Position numbers and translations under genes: made by a program | The notes under the pieces: model-generated | What the model saw: the letters and a program-made list of their open reading frames with translations, nothing else | What the model was told of the DNA's origin: nothing | The model's database searches: none | NCBI RefSeq assembly: GCF_023498005.1 | Contig: NZ_CP097289.1 | Coordinates: forward strand, 6,076,001-6,140,000 | DNA length: 64,000 nt | Direction: 5' to 3' | Source: Streptomyces durmitorensis | GTDB lineage: Bacteria; Actinomycetota; Actinomycetes; Streptomycetales; Streptomycetaceae | Shown here: piece by piece, positions 10,124 to 17,754 of the stretch | Numbering within the stretch: position 1 is the stretch's first letter | Layout of the letters: every line of letters starts with the position of its first letter

Positions 10124-11843
10124 GCGCCTTCGGCTGCCGGTTCGGCTGCCGGGCGCCGCACAGCTCCCGCTCGGCCCGCACCGGATCGTTCGGGAAGCGG
10201 AACGACGTCCGCTCCCACACCCCGGTGACGTTGCGCAGGAACCTGCCCGGCGTCATCGGATCCCGCGTCGCCGCCCGCAGCTCGGCGAGCGGCCCGCAGC
10301 CGAGCGCCCGGCGTGCGGCGGCGACGCCCGCCGGGTCGAGGCCATCGGGGAGGGGGCCGTGGCCCCGGTCGGCGAAGATCCAGGTGTCGGGCAGCCGCTT
10401 GTCGTGGCCCACACGGCCGTCGGCGATGCGCTCGGAGTGGGCGGCCAGCGGGTAGGCGAGGCCGATCGGGTCCAGGGCGGCTCCGTCCAGGGGGACCACC
10501 GTGCCGCTGAAGCCGAGGGTGCTGAAGACACCGGTGACGGTGGGGGAGTTGGCGCCGGCCGGGGTCCTCGCGAGGAACAGGCTCGGTGTGCCCGCGCGGT
10601 CGGCTTCGCGTACGAGACGGGCGTAGGTGACGTTGCTCGGGTAGCCCGCGAAGTCGTGGTGGAGGGGGTGGGGGGCCGCGTTCTGCCGGACGTACACCCC
10701 GCGCTCGTCCGCGACGCCGCCGGGCCCGATCCGCCCCTCGTAGGGAATCCGCAGCAAGCTCGCGCAGGCCACGGCCCAGATCCCGACGCCGACCGCCGCG
10801 ATGGTCCACGCGCGCGTGAGCGGCACCAGGAAGACCGGCAGGAGCATGAGAAGGAGACCCGGCAGGAACATCCGGCCGTGCATGAAGTCGCCGCCCACCT
10901 TGATGACGTAGACCCAGCAGAGGAGCCCCGCGACGACGGGCGCGAGCGCCGGGACCAGGGGAGCGGCGGCCCGTCGCCCCGCCGCCGACGGCAGCAGGGC
11001 CGTGAGCAGGAACAGCGCGGGCACCCACAGGAAATAGGGCCCGGCGAAGTCCGCGAGGTAGTCGAAGCCGCGCCCCCACAGGCTCTGCGAGGCCTCCTTG
11101 GTCACACCGGGCAGCGGCATCAGCTGCCCGTAGTACCCGACCCGGAAGATCTCGTACGCCACCGGCAGCGCGAGGGCGGCTCCGAGTCCACCGAGAGCGG
11201 CCCGCCGCGAGGGCCGCACCATCAGCCACTGGGCGCCGAGGAAGACGGCGGACACGAGCGCCAGGTCGGGCCGGACGAGAGGGCCGAGCCCGATGACCAC
11301 ACACGTGGCGAGCGAGGGCGCCCGCGTAACGAGCAGCAGCCAGGCCCCCGCGATCCAGCACGTGGCGAGGCCGGTCTCCAGGCCGGAGGTGGCGAAGTCC
11401 CAGACGGGCGGCAGCGCGAGCAGCACGAGACAGCCGAGGGGCAGGACGGCCCTGTCCGCGTACAGCCGCAGCGCCCCGAGCGAGGCGAGGGCGAACCCGG
11501 CGGCGGTGAGCAGCAGCCCGCCGTACATCGCCGCCCTCGCGATGTCGAGGCCCGGCAGCCCCGCGAGCACCAGCAGCCACTGCCAGAGGGTGCCGGTGGA
11601 GGACTCGGCGCGCTCGCCCGCGTTGAAGACGGGGCCGTTGCCGGCCAGGATCTGCCGGACCGTGCGGACGTAGATGTGCCCGTCGTCGGACATCCAGCGG
11701 CGGTGGAACCCGGCGAAGGCGATGGCGAGGGCCGGGAGCAGACAGAGGACGCCGCGCCGAAGACTTCGTCCGGCGCTGCGTCGGCTGTTGAGCAGCCCGA
11801 GGACGGCGTCGGGCTCGCGGAGGGAGAGGTGCGTCGACGTCAT
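10110..11843 (-). CDS. Polytopic GT-C type glycosyltransferase-like membrane protein (AftB/ZomB-like)
   Basis: A 577-residue protein with about ten hydrophobic helices across residues 30-410 and a soluble C-terminal third. After the first helix comes RRWMSDDGHIYVRTVRQIL, an acidic periplasmic loop of the type used by GT-C glycosyltransferases. It is followed by NAGERAESSTGTLWQW, a pattern I associate with actinobacterial proteins annotated as AftB-like arabinofuranosyltransferases or ZomB. It would transfer a sugar from a polyprenyl-phosphate donor to a cell-envelope acceptor. Streptomyces does not make mycobacterial arabinogalactan, so the acceptor is unknown. It is convergent with, and overlaps, the vWA lipoprotein gene. 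Confidence 0.78.
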   Translation of the reverse strand: MTSTHLSLREPDAVLGLLNSRRSAGRSLRRGVLCLLPALAIAFAGFHRRWMSDDGHIYVRTVRQILAGNGPVFNAGERAESSTGTLWQWLLVLAGLPGLDIARAAMYGGLLLTAAGFALASLGALRLYADRAVLPLGCLVLLALPPVWDFATSGLETGLATCWIAGAWLLLVTRAPSLATCVVIGLGPLVRPDLALVSAVFLGAQWLMVRPSRRAALGGLGAALALPVAYEIFRVGYYGQLMPLPGVTKEASQSLWGRGFDYLADFAGPYFLWVPALFLLTALLPSAAGRRAAAPLVPALAPVVAGLLCWVYVIKVGGDFMHGRMFLPGLLLMLLPVFLVPLTRAWTIAAVGVGIWAVACASLLRIPYEGRIGPGGVADERGVYVRQNAAPHPLHHDFAGYPSNVTYARLVREADRAGTPSLFLARTPAGANSPTVTGVFSTLGFSGTVVPLDGAALDPIGLAYPLAAHSERIADGRVGHDKRLPDTWIFADRGHGPLPDGLDPAGVAAARRALGCGPLAELRAATRDPMTPGRFLRNVTGVWERTSFRFPNDPVRAERELCGARQPNRQPKALSPS

Positions 11844-11939
11844 GATCTTTTCATCGGCGCGGGTCAGGCGTGGCTTGAGAGCGGTGCCATTCCTGGCCCG
11901 GGGCCTTGGGCGCCGTTCATCACCGGCTTCGCCGAGTTC

Positions 11940-11961
11940 GTCCTCAAACGCCGGACGGGCT
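11940..11961. repeat. Second copy of the intergenic repeat seen at 3323-3344
   Basis: The 22 bases are an exact reverse complement of 3323-3344. Both copies lie just downstream of a coding gene (mmsA; the minus-strand acyl-CoA dehydrogenase that ends at 11972). This copy has lost the second hairpin arm. It is part of a repeat family I recognise as frequent in Streptomyces intergenic DNA. Confidence 0.7.
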
Positions 11962-11971
11962 TACCCCCCCC

Positions 11972-13195
11972 TCAGCGAATCTGCCGCCCCGAGATGGCCC
12001 TGGCGATCACAAGCCGCTGGATCTCACTCGTCCCCTCGAAGATCGTGTAGATCTTCGCGTCCCGGTACATCCGCTCCACCGGATGCTCCCTGCTGTATCC
12101 CGCGCCCCCGAGCACCTGCACCGCCTTCTCGGTCGCCGAAACGGCCAGCTCTCCGGCCCGCAGCTTCGACATCGAGCCCTGCCCCGCGTCGAACGCCTTG
12201 TCGTTCCGTGCCATCCACGACGCCTGCCAGATCAGCAGTCGCACCGCCTCGATCTCGGTCCGCAGATCGGCAAGGGCGAAGGCGATGGACTGGTTCTCGA
12301 TGATGGGGCGGCCGAAGGCGACCCGGGAGCCCGCGTAGTCGAGCGCGTACTCGTACGCGGCCCGCGCGATGCCGAGGGCCTGCGCCCCCACGGTCGGCCT
12401 GCTCACCTCGAAGGTCGCCATCGCCGCCTGTCCGCGGCCCCCGGAACCGGCCTTCGTCCCCTCGCGGGCCCGCGCGAGCCGGGCGTCGAGCCGCTCCTTG
12501 CCGCCGAGCAGGCAGTGCCCCGGCACGCGTACGTCGTCCAGGAACACATCCGCCGTGTGCGAGGCCCGCAGCCCCAACTTCCTTATCTTCTTGGCTCCTT
12601 CGAGGCCTCGCGTGCCGGGCGGCACGATGAACGCCGCCTGCCCCCGCGAGCCGAGCGCCGGGTCGACGGACGCGACGACCACGTGGACGTTGGCGATGCC
12701 GCCGTTCGTGATCCATGCCTTCTGGCCGGACAGGGTCCACTCGTCGCGCGCCTCGTCGTACGTCGCGCGCGTCCGCATCGCCGACACGTCCGAGCCCGCC
12801 TCGGGCTCGGAGACGCAGAACGCCGCGACCTTGGGCTCGTCCTCGTCGCCGAAGCACTGCGGCACCCACTCGGCGAGCTGGTCGGGCGTGCCCGCGGAGA
12901 AGATCCCGGCCACCGCGAGCGACGTGCCGAACAGGGCCATCCCGATGCCCGCGTCGCCCCAGAACAGCTCTTCGTTGGCGATCTGGAGCGAGAGTCCTGT
13001 CGGGTCGCCGAACAGGTCGGCCAGGGACTCGAATCCGTACAGGCCGATCTTCGCGGCCTCCTGGATGACGGGCCAGGGAGTCTCCTCGCGCTCGTCCCAC
13101 TCGGCGGCGGCGGGCCGCACCACGTCGGCGGCGAAGCCGTGCACCCAGCCGCGCAGGTCCCGCTGTTCCTCGGTCAGTTCGAGAGAGAAGGCCAC
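11972..13195 (-). CDS. Acyl-CoA dehydrogenase
   Basis: This FAD flavoprotein catalyses the first step of beta-oxidation, alpha,beta-dehydrogenation of an acyl-CoA. The 407 residues match the usual family length. Motifs include LTEEQRDLRGWV at the N-terminus, CVSEPEAGSDVSAMRT and WITNGG in the middle domain, and the C-terminal YTIFEGTSEIQRLVIAR that contains the catalytic glutamate. The start is GTG 13195, with AAGGGAA as ribosome site on the minus strand. A triple 10-bp repeat lies just upstream. Neighbouring SCP2, TetR and acyl-CoA synthetase genes indicate a fatty-acid or sterol-like substrate. The chain-length preference cannot be read from the sequence. Confidence 0.92.
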   Translation of the reverse strand: MAFSLELTEEQRDLRGWVHGFAADVVRPAAAEWDEREETPWPVIQEAAKIGLYGFESLADLFGDPTGLSLQIANEELFWGDAGIGMALFGTSLAVAGIFSAGTPDQLAEWVPQCFGDEDEPKVAAFCVSEPEAGSDVSAMRTRATYDEARDEWTLSGQKAWITNGGIANVHVVVASVDPALGSRGQAAFIVPPGTRGLEGAKKIRKLGLRASHTADVFLDDVRVPGHCLLGGKERLDARLARAREGTKAGSGGRGQAAMATFEVSRPTVGAQALGIARAAYEYALDYAGSRVAFGRPIIENQSIAFALADLRTEIEAVRLLIWQASWMARNDKAFDAGQGSMSKLRAGELAVSATEKAVQVLGGAGYSREHPVERMYRDAKIYTIFEGTSEIQRLVIARAISGRQIR

Positions 13196-13205
13196 GGTGT
13201 GTTCC

Positions 13206-13235
13206 CTTTCTGAAGCTTTCTGAAGCTTTCTGAAG
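13206..13235. repeat. Three tandem copies of CTTTCTGAAG
   Basis: Three exact 10-bp units (13206-13215, 13216-13225, 13226-13235) sit between the acyl-CoA dehydrogenase start (13195) and the upstream SCP2 gene's stop (13260). They lie in the dehydrogenase leader, immediately before its ribosome site. They may be a slippage product or a small operator array. Confidence 0.8.
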
Positions 13236-13259
13236 TCGTTGGACCGGGTCCGTGTCGGG

Positions 13260-13730
13260 TCAGGCCTTCGGGATGTCGAAGTAGCGGGTGAGACCGGCGG
13301 CGAACGCTACGTCGCCCACGATCTTGATCTTGCGCATCATGAACATCGTCACGGGGCTCGCGTTGCCGGACACCAGCTTGAGGAACTCGGCGTCGGCCAT
13401 GACGAGCGTGACGCGCGGCTCGGCGTCCGAGCGGCCCTCGCGGACGGCGCAGGTGCCCTCCTGGATGTCCGTCTCGTAGACCGCCTCGTCGATGCCCGTG
13501 ATCTTCCAGCGGATCAGGGCCTTGACCGTGCCCGCGGACTCCGGCTTGAACTGGCGGCCCATGCGGCCGAACACCTCTCCCAGGACGCGGGCGCGCAGCT
13601 CGCCGTCCTGGGCGATCTCGGTGATCTCCTTGCCGGACAGACCCTTCACGATCTTCGCGAACTCCTCGGGAGTGACGCTCGCGAAGTCCAGACCGGCCAC
13701 ACCTTCGACGCCGCCGACACCGTCCGCCAT
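13260..13730 (-). CDS. SCP2 sterol-carrier-domain lipid-binding protein
   Basis: A 156-residue cytoplasmic protein whose central and C-terminal part looks like an SCP2 fold, for example GTVKALIRWKITG, PRVTLVMADAEFLKLVSGN and MRKIKIVGDVAFAAGL. These domains bind acyl-CoAs or sterols in a hydrophobic tunnel. ATG 13730 is preceded by a GGAGATTG-type site. The gene lies upstream of the acyl-CoA dehydrogenase on the same strand (64-bp gap), so the two may be co-transcribed. It is divergent from the TetR gene at 13800, and the shared region carries a candidate operator. A role in presenting or buffering acyl-CoAs for beta-oxidation is inferred. Confidence 0.82.
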   Translation of the reverse strand: MADGVGGVEGVAGLDFASVTPEEFAKIVKGLSGKEITEIAQDGELRARVLGEVFGRMGRQFKPESAGTVKALIRWKITGIDEAVYETDIQEGTCAVREGRSDAEPRVTLVMADAEFLKLVSGNASPVTMFMMRKIKIVGDVAFAAGLTRYFDIPKA

Positions 13731-13739
13731 GGCAATCTC

Positions 13740-13761
13740 CTTACTCAACAGTAAACTTACT
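13740..13761 (-). promoter_or_regulatory. Candidate TetR operator, copy 1
   Basis: Read on the minus strand, the site is AGTAAGTTTAC, five variable bases, then AGTAAG. On the plus strand it contains the inverted repeat TTACT-CAAC-AGTAA (13741-13754). It lies 10 bases from the SCP2 ATG and 38 bases from the TetR start. The same pattern recurs at 14569-14590 before the acyl-CoA synthetase gene. That TetR binds it is an inference. Confidence 0.5.
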
Positions 13762-13799
13762 AAGGGGTAAGGTAGCCCCGAGTCTGGGAGGCTGCAAGG

Positions 13800-14471
13800 G
13801 TGACGGTCAACGGGAGAACTGAGGGACGGCAGGGACGGCGCCGGCGCGTTCCGCGCCAGGAGCGCGAGCAGCAGATCATCGATGTGGCGGTGACGGTCTT
13901 CGCCAAGCGCGGCTACCACGCCGCGTCCGTGGACGAGATCGCCGAACTCGCCGGGATCTCCAAGCCGATGGTCTATCTCTACCTGGACTCCAAGGAAGGG
14001 CTCTTCCTCGCCTGCCTGCGGCGCGAGGCCGACCGCCTGGTCGCCGCCTTCCAGGGCGCCGCGCGGGCCGGGGGCGGTGCGCCCGAACTGCGCCTGCACG
14101 CGGGCCTCTCGGCGTTCTTCGCCTTCGTCGCCGAGCACCGCGACAGCTGGATCGTCCTGCACCGCCAGGCGTCGGAGCTGAGCGAGGCGATCGCGTCCGC
14201 CGTCGCCGACGCGCGGCGCGCGGTGATGGCGCAGGTCGCGGGCCTGGTCTGGGACGGCATCGCGGAGAGCGAGGGCGGCACCCAACTGGACGACGAGGAC
14301 GCCGACTTCGTCGCGCACGCGCTGGTCGGGGCCGCGGACTCGCTCACGGACTGGATGAGCGGCCATCCGGGCCAGTCCCCGGAGGGGGTCACGCTGCGGC
14401 TGATGAACATGGTGTGGGTGGGGATGGGGCGGGTTCTTGAGGGGGAGGTCTGGGTGCCGTCGCCCGAGTGA
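13800..14471 (+). CDS. TetR-family transcriptional regulator, probably of fatty-acid genes
   Basis: A 223-residue regulator. The N-terminal helix-turn-helix lies around residues 20-65, with IIDVAVTVFAKRGYHAASV, DEIAELAGISKPMVYLYL and DSKEGLFLACL. The helical C-terminal domain should bind ligand and form the dimer. The start is GTG 13800, with GGGAGG eight bases upstream. It diverges from the SCP2/acyl-CoA dehydrogenase genes and is followed by an acyl-CoA synthetase gene. Repression of these genes, relieved by an acyl-CoA or fatty acid, is the natural hypothesis. The two candidate 22-bp sites (13740-13761 and 14569-14590) fit it. The ligand is not predictable. Confidence 0.88.
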   Translation: MTVNGRTEGRQGRRRRVPRQEREQQIIDVAVTVFAKRGYHAASVDEIAELAGISKPMVYLYLDSKEGLFLACLRREADRLVAAFQGAARAGGGAPELRLHAGLSAFFAFVAEHRDSWIVLHRQASELSEAIASAVADARRAVMAQVAGLVWDGIAESEGGTQLDDEDADFVAHALVGAADSLTDWMSGHPGQSPEGVTLRLMNMVWVGMGRVLEGEVWVPSPE

Positions 14472-14568
14472 GTGCCCCGTTGTCATCAGGATGAGCCCAC
14501 CCCTCTGATTTCTTCGCTTCTCTTCGCCTCTCTTCGCTGCACGCCCCATTGAACTTTCCCTACGCTTG

Positions 14569-14590
14569 AGTAAGTTGACCTCCCAGTAAG
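14569..14590 (+). promoter_or_regulatory. Candidate TetR operator, copy 2
   Basis: AGTAAGTTGAC, five variable bases, then AGTAAG. It shares 16 of 22 positions with the minus-strand site at 13740-13761, including both AGTAAG halves. It lies about 80 bases before ATG 14671 of the acyl-CoA synthetase, a sensible place for an operator over a promoter. Confidence 0.5.
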
Positions 14591-14670
14591 TACGCATGCA
14601 CCGCATCACCACTGCACGACCTCTGCACGACCTCTGCACGTCAGCTGGTAGCCGGGAGCCGGGAGCCGTC

Positions 14671-16593
14671 ATGGGCGTACGCAAGGATCTGAAACGGGCG
14701 CAGCGCCACAGCGAGCTGGCGGACCGCGCCGCCGTGGAGCTCGTCCGGGACGAGCACGGCACCGTGCGCGAGGCGCGTACGCCCCGGCTCGCGGCGAAGG
14801 CCACCGCGGGCAGCACCGCAGACATCCCCTTCACCAATGCCGCCGAGGCGCCCGACGCGGTGGTCCTGCGCCGCAAGCAGGGCGGCCAGTGGCGTCCGGT
14901 CACCGCGGCGGCCTTCGCGCGTGAAGTCACCGCCACCGCGAAGGGGTTGATCGCCGCCGGGCTCGAACCGGGCGGCCGGGTCGCGCTGATGTCCCGTACG
15001 CGGTACGAGTGGGCCGTACTGGACTTCGCGATCTGGGCGGCGGGCGGGCAGACCGTGCCCGTGTACGCGACGTCGGCGGCGGAACAGATCGAGTGGATCG
15101 TGCGGGACTCCGGGGCGACGCTGCTGATCGCGGAGACGGCGGAGAATGTCACGACGGCCGGGACGGCGGTCGGGGAGCTCGCCCCGCCCCCGCGCATCCT
15201 CTGCGTGGACGACGGCGCACTGGCCGAACTTGCCGCCCTGGGCGCCGAGTTGTCCGACGATGAGGTGACCAAGCGGAGGTCCGCCCTCACCCCGGAATCC
15301 ATCGCCACCATCTGTTACACGTCGGGCACGACCGGCAAGCCCAAGGGCTGCGTCCTCACCCACGGCAATCTGCACGCCGAGGCCGCGAACACGGTCGACC
15401 TGCTGCACCCGATCTTCAAGGAGATCACGGGCCAGGTCGCCTCCACGCTGCTCTTCCTGCCGCTGGCCCACATCCTGGGCCGCACCATCCAGATCGCCTG
15501 CATGCTCGCCCGGATCGAACTCGGCCACTGCCCGAGCATCAAGCCGGACGAACTGCGGCCCGAACTGCGTTCGTTCAGGCCGACGTTCGTGGTCGGTGTC
15601 CCGTACCTCTTCGAGAAGATCCACGACACGGGGCGCGCGACCGCGGAGAAGATCGGGCGCGGCGCGTCCTTCGACCGGGCCGAGGGCATCGCGGTGCGCT
15701 TCGGGGAGGCGTATCTGAACAAGTTCCTGGACAAGAGCAGCCCCGGCCCCTCGATCGGCCTCCACCTCGGCTGGGCGCTGTACGAACTGCTGGTCTACCG
15801 CCGCATCCGCAAGGAGGTCGGCGGCAGGCTGCGGTACGCGATCAGCGGAGGCTCGCCCCTCGACCGGCGCCTCAACCTCTTCTTCTACGCCGCCGGGATC
15901 ATCATCTACGAGGGGTACGGCCTGACGGAGACCACGGCCGCGGCGACCATCACGCCGCCGCTGAAGCCCCGCCCCGGCACGGTGGGTCTCCCGGTGCCGG
16001 GCACCGCCGTGCGCATCGCGGAGGACGGCGAGGTGCTCATCAAGGGCGGCATCGTCTTCGGCTCGTACTGGAACAACCCGGCCGCGACGGACGCCGTGCT
16101 GCGGGACGAGTGGTTCGCTACCGGTGACCTGGGGGCGCTCGACGCCGACGGCTATCTCGCGATCACCGGACGCAAGAAGGACATCATCGTCACGTCCGGG
16201 GGCAAGAACGTCTCCCCGGCGATCCTGGAGGACCGGCTGCGCAGCCGTGCGCCGGTCGGGCAGTGCATCGTCGTCGGCGACAACCGTTCGTACGTCGGGG
16301 CGCTCATCACCCTGGACCCGGAGGCCGTCGAACACTGGCTGGCCGTGCGCAAGCGCCCGAAGGACACCCCGCTCGCCGAGCTGTGCCGCGACCCGAAGAT
16401 GATCGCGGAGATCCAGAAGGCCGTGGACTACGCCAACGCGGCGGTCTCGCGGGCCGAGTCCATCCGTAAATTCTCCCTGATCGAGGGCGAGTTCACCGAG
16501 GACAACGGCCTCCTCACTCCGTCGCTGAAGATCAAGCGGCATGCGGTGGCGGCGGCGTACGAGGCCGAGATCGAGGCGCTCTACGGAGAGTGA
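14671..16593 (+). CDS. Long-chain fatty acid-CoA ligase (AMP-forming, FadD15-like)
   Basis: The enzyme activates a fatty acid with ATP and CoA through an acyl-adenylate. The 640-residue protein has the ANL-superfamily motifs in order: TICYTSGTTGKPKGCVLTHG (P-loop, about 212-231), YEGYGLTET (about 412-420), and GDLGALDADGYLAITGRKKD with DIIVTSGGKNVSP in the C-terminal lid. ATG 14671 is preceded by GGGAG seven bases upstream; an in-frame ATG at 14596 would add 25 residues of low-complexity sequence. It lies downstream of a TetR gene and of a candidate operator shared with the SCP2 promoter. It should therefore feed the adjacent acyl-CoA dehydrogenase. Confidence 0.9.
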   Translation: MGVRKDLKRAQRHSELADRAAVELVRDEHGTVREARTPRLAAKATAGSTADIPFTNAAEAPDAVVLRRKQGGQWRPVTAAAFAREVTATAKGLIAAGLEPGGRVALMSRTRYEWAVLDFAIWAAGGQTVPVYATSAAEQIEWIVRDSGATLLIAETAENVTTAGTAVGELAPPPRILCVDDGALAELAALGAELSDDEVTKRRSALTPESIATICYTSGTTGKPKGCVLTHGNLHAEAANTVDLLHPIFKEITGQVASTLLFLPLAHILGRTIQIACMLARIELGHCPSIKPDELRPELRSFRPTFVVGVPYLFEKIHDTGRATAEKIGRGASFDRAEGIAVRFGEAYLNKFLDKSSPGPSIGLHLGWALYELLVYRRIRKEVGGRLRYAISGGSPLDRRLNLFFYAAGIIIYEGYGLTETTAAATITPPLKPRPGTVGLPVPGTAVRIAEDGEVLIKGGIVFGSYWNNPAATDAVLRDEWFATGDLGALDADGYLAITGRKKDIIVTSGGKNVSPAILEDRLRSRAPVGQCIVVGDNRSYVGALITLDPEAVEHWLAVRKRPKDTPLAELCRDPKMIAEIQKAVDYANAAVSRAESIRKFSLIEGEFTEDNGLLTPSLKIKRHAVAAAYEAEIEALYGE

Positions 16594-16856
16594 GGGGGGC
16601 CGCCGCCAACCTCCCCAAGACCCTCGCCGGCGATCTCTCCGAGGCCGGATCCCTTCGCTGAGGTGCGCAAGAGTGCCTTCCCGCTCGGGTGGGCGAACCT
16701 GTCGGCGGGTTGATGCATCCGAATGAATCTCAGCTGAGGCCCGATCCAGATTTTTCGGAGATCGGCGCTCCGGGGATGTCGAGAACGTGTCACCGGCTCC
16801 GTCCCAGGGACATCAGCGGCCACCACCGGCCGGGCGAGGAAGAAGGAGAGACCATC

Positions 16857-17297
16857 ATGGCGATTCAGCGGATGGACAACGTCGGCATCGTCGTCGAGGA
16901 CATGGATGCCGCCATCGCGTTCTTCGTGGAACTCGGGATGGAGCTGGAGGGCAGGGCGGAGGTCAAGGGCCCCGTCGCCGACCAGTGCACCGGGCTCGAC
17001 GGCGTCCACTGTGACATCGCGATGGTCCGGACCCCGGACGGCCACAGCCGTCTTGAGCTGGCGAAGTACCGCAGCCCCGCGGCGACCAGCGAGGGCCCGC
17101 GCAACAAGCCGCACAACATCCTGGGCACGCACCGCGTCATGTTCGCCGTCGACGACCTAGAGGACACGGTTGCCCGCCTGCGCCCTCACGGCGCCGAAGT
17201 CCTCGGCGAGATCGCCCGGTTCGAGGACAGCTATCTCCTCTGCTACGTCCGCGGCCCGGAGGGCATCATCGTCGGCCTGGCCCAGCAACTGGGCTGA
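16857..17297 (+). CDS. VOC-family (glyoxalase/bleomycin-resistance fold) protein
   Basis: A 146-residue single-domain VOC protein. It begins MAIQRMDNVGIVVEDMDAAI, continues with FFVELGMELEGRA and RTPDGHSRLELAKY, and ends with SYLLCYVRGPEGIIVGLAQQ. The His/Glu positions of the metal-binding betaalphabetabetabeta modules are present. It has a strong AAGGAGAG ribosome site. Such proteins include lactoylglutathione-lyase-like enzymes and antibiotic-binding proteins; nothing here decides the substrate. It stands alone, with a 263-bp upstream gap in which I see no other gene. Confidence 0.85.
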   Translation: MAIQRMDNVGIVVEDMDAAIAFFVELGMELEGRAEVKGPVADQCTGLDGVHCDIAMVRTPDGHSRLELAKYRSPAATSEGPRNKPHNILGTHRVMFAVDDLEDTVARLRPHGAEVLGEIARFEDSYLLCYVRGPEGIIVGLAQQLG

Positions 17298-17368
17298 CCC
17301 CGGACCTGGGTGCGGCCCGGCGCTTATGCGCCCGCTACCCGCCGCCCGCTAGGTTCCCCGCACGAAGC

Positions 17369-17394
17369 AAAAAGGCCCTCCCGGAGGGAGGGCC
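17369..17394 (-). terminator. Intrinsic terminator of tRNA-Arg
   Basis: Read on the minus strand, a 9-bp stem (17386-17394 with 17374-17382) closes a 3-nt loop and is followed by TTTTT (17373-17369). It lies 20 bases past the tRNA 3' end, on the strand of the tRNA. Confidence 0.85.
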
Positions 17395-17413
17395 GAACAG
17401 GGATCGTATGAAG

Positions 17414-17486
17414 CGCCCCCGGCAGGACTCGAACCTGCGGCCAAGCGCTTAGAAGGCGCCTGCTCTATCCACTGAGCTACGGGGGC
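17414..17486 (-). tRNA. tRNA-Arg, anticodon TCT
   Basis: The 73-nt cloverleaf has acceptor GCCCCCG/CGGGGGC, D-stem GCTC/GAGC, anticodon stem GGCGC/GCGCT with loop CTTCTAA (anticodon TCT at 17453-17451), and T-arm GCAGG-TTCGAGT-CCTGC. The discriminator is G, and no CCA is encoded. It reads AGA, a rare codon in this GC-rich genome. A T-rich terminator follows. Confidence 0.96.
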
Positions 17487-17540
17487 CGGATGGTGGCCGG
17501 TGGCCTGGAGCCCGGGTGGGGACGAGCCGTGACCTTGCCG

Positions 17541-17573
17541 GGGACAAGGATAGGGCTCCCGGGTCCTTGTCCC
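17541..17573. other. 10-bp inverted repeat in the tRNA-dynA intergenic region
   Basis: GGGACAAGGA at 17541-17550 pairs perfectly with 17564-17573 around a 13-nt loop. It lies 55 bp upstream of the tRNA and 180 bp upstream of dynA. It could be a regulatory palindrome or an upstream terminator. The remaining 17574-17754 should hold the dynA promoter; it includes GTGTC at 17726-17730, the complement of the GACAC core bound by WhiA. That core is too short to be conclusive. Confidence 0.45.
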
Positions 17574-17754
17574 TGGTGCTTCGCCTCCGAGGCGCTATGT
17601 GGAGGTTCAGTGAAGCGGTCCTGATAATCGCAGGCAGGTACGAATCCCGCATCGCTTTTGGCGTCTCACGCCCCGGGTGTTGTGCACTCGTTATGCCTGC
17701 GCCCCAGTCGCCCCTTCCGTCCCGAGTGTCCGATCGGCGCGCAGGGGTGCCCAT

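Noticed and set aside
17369..17394. Hairpin as terminator of the VOC gene on the plus strand
   Set aside because: The T-tract is on the minus-strand side, so it fits the tRNA gene. On the plus strand the hairpin is preceded, not followed, by the A-tract.
17677..17754. 26-residue N-terminal extension of DynA from ATG 17677
   Set aside because: No ribosome site; the extension is Arg/Ser/Pro-rich. ATG 17755 gives a normal start to the conserved region.
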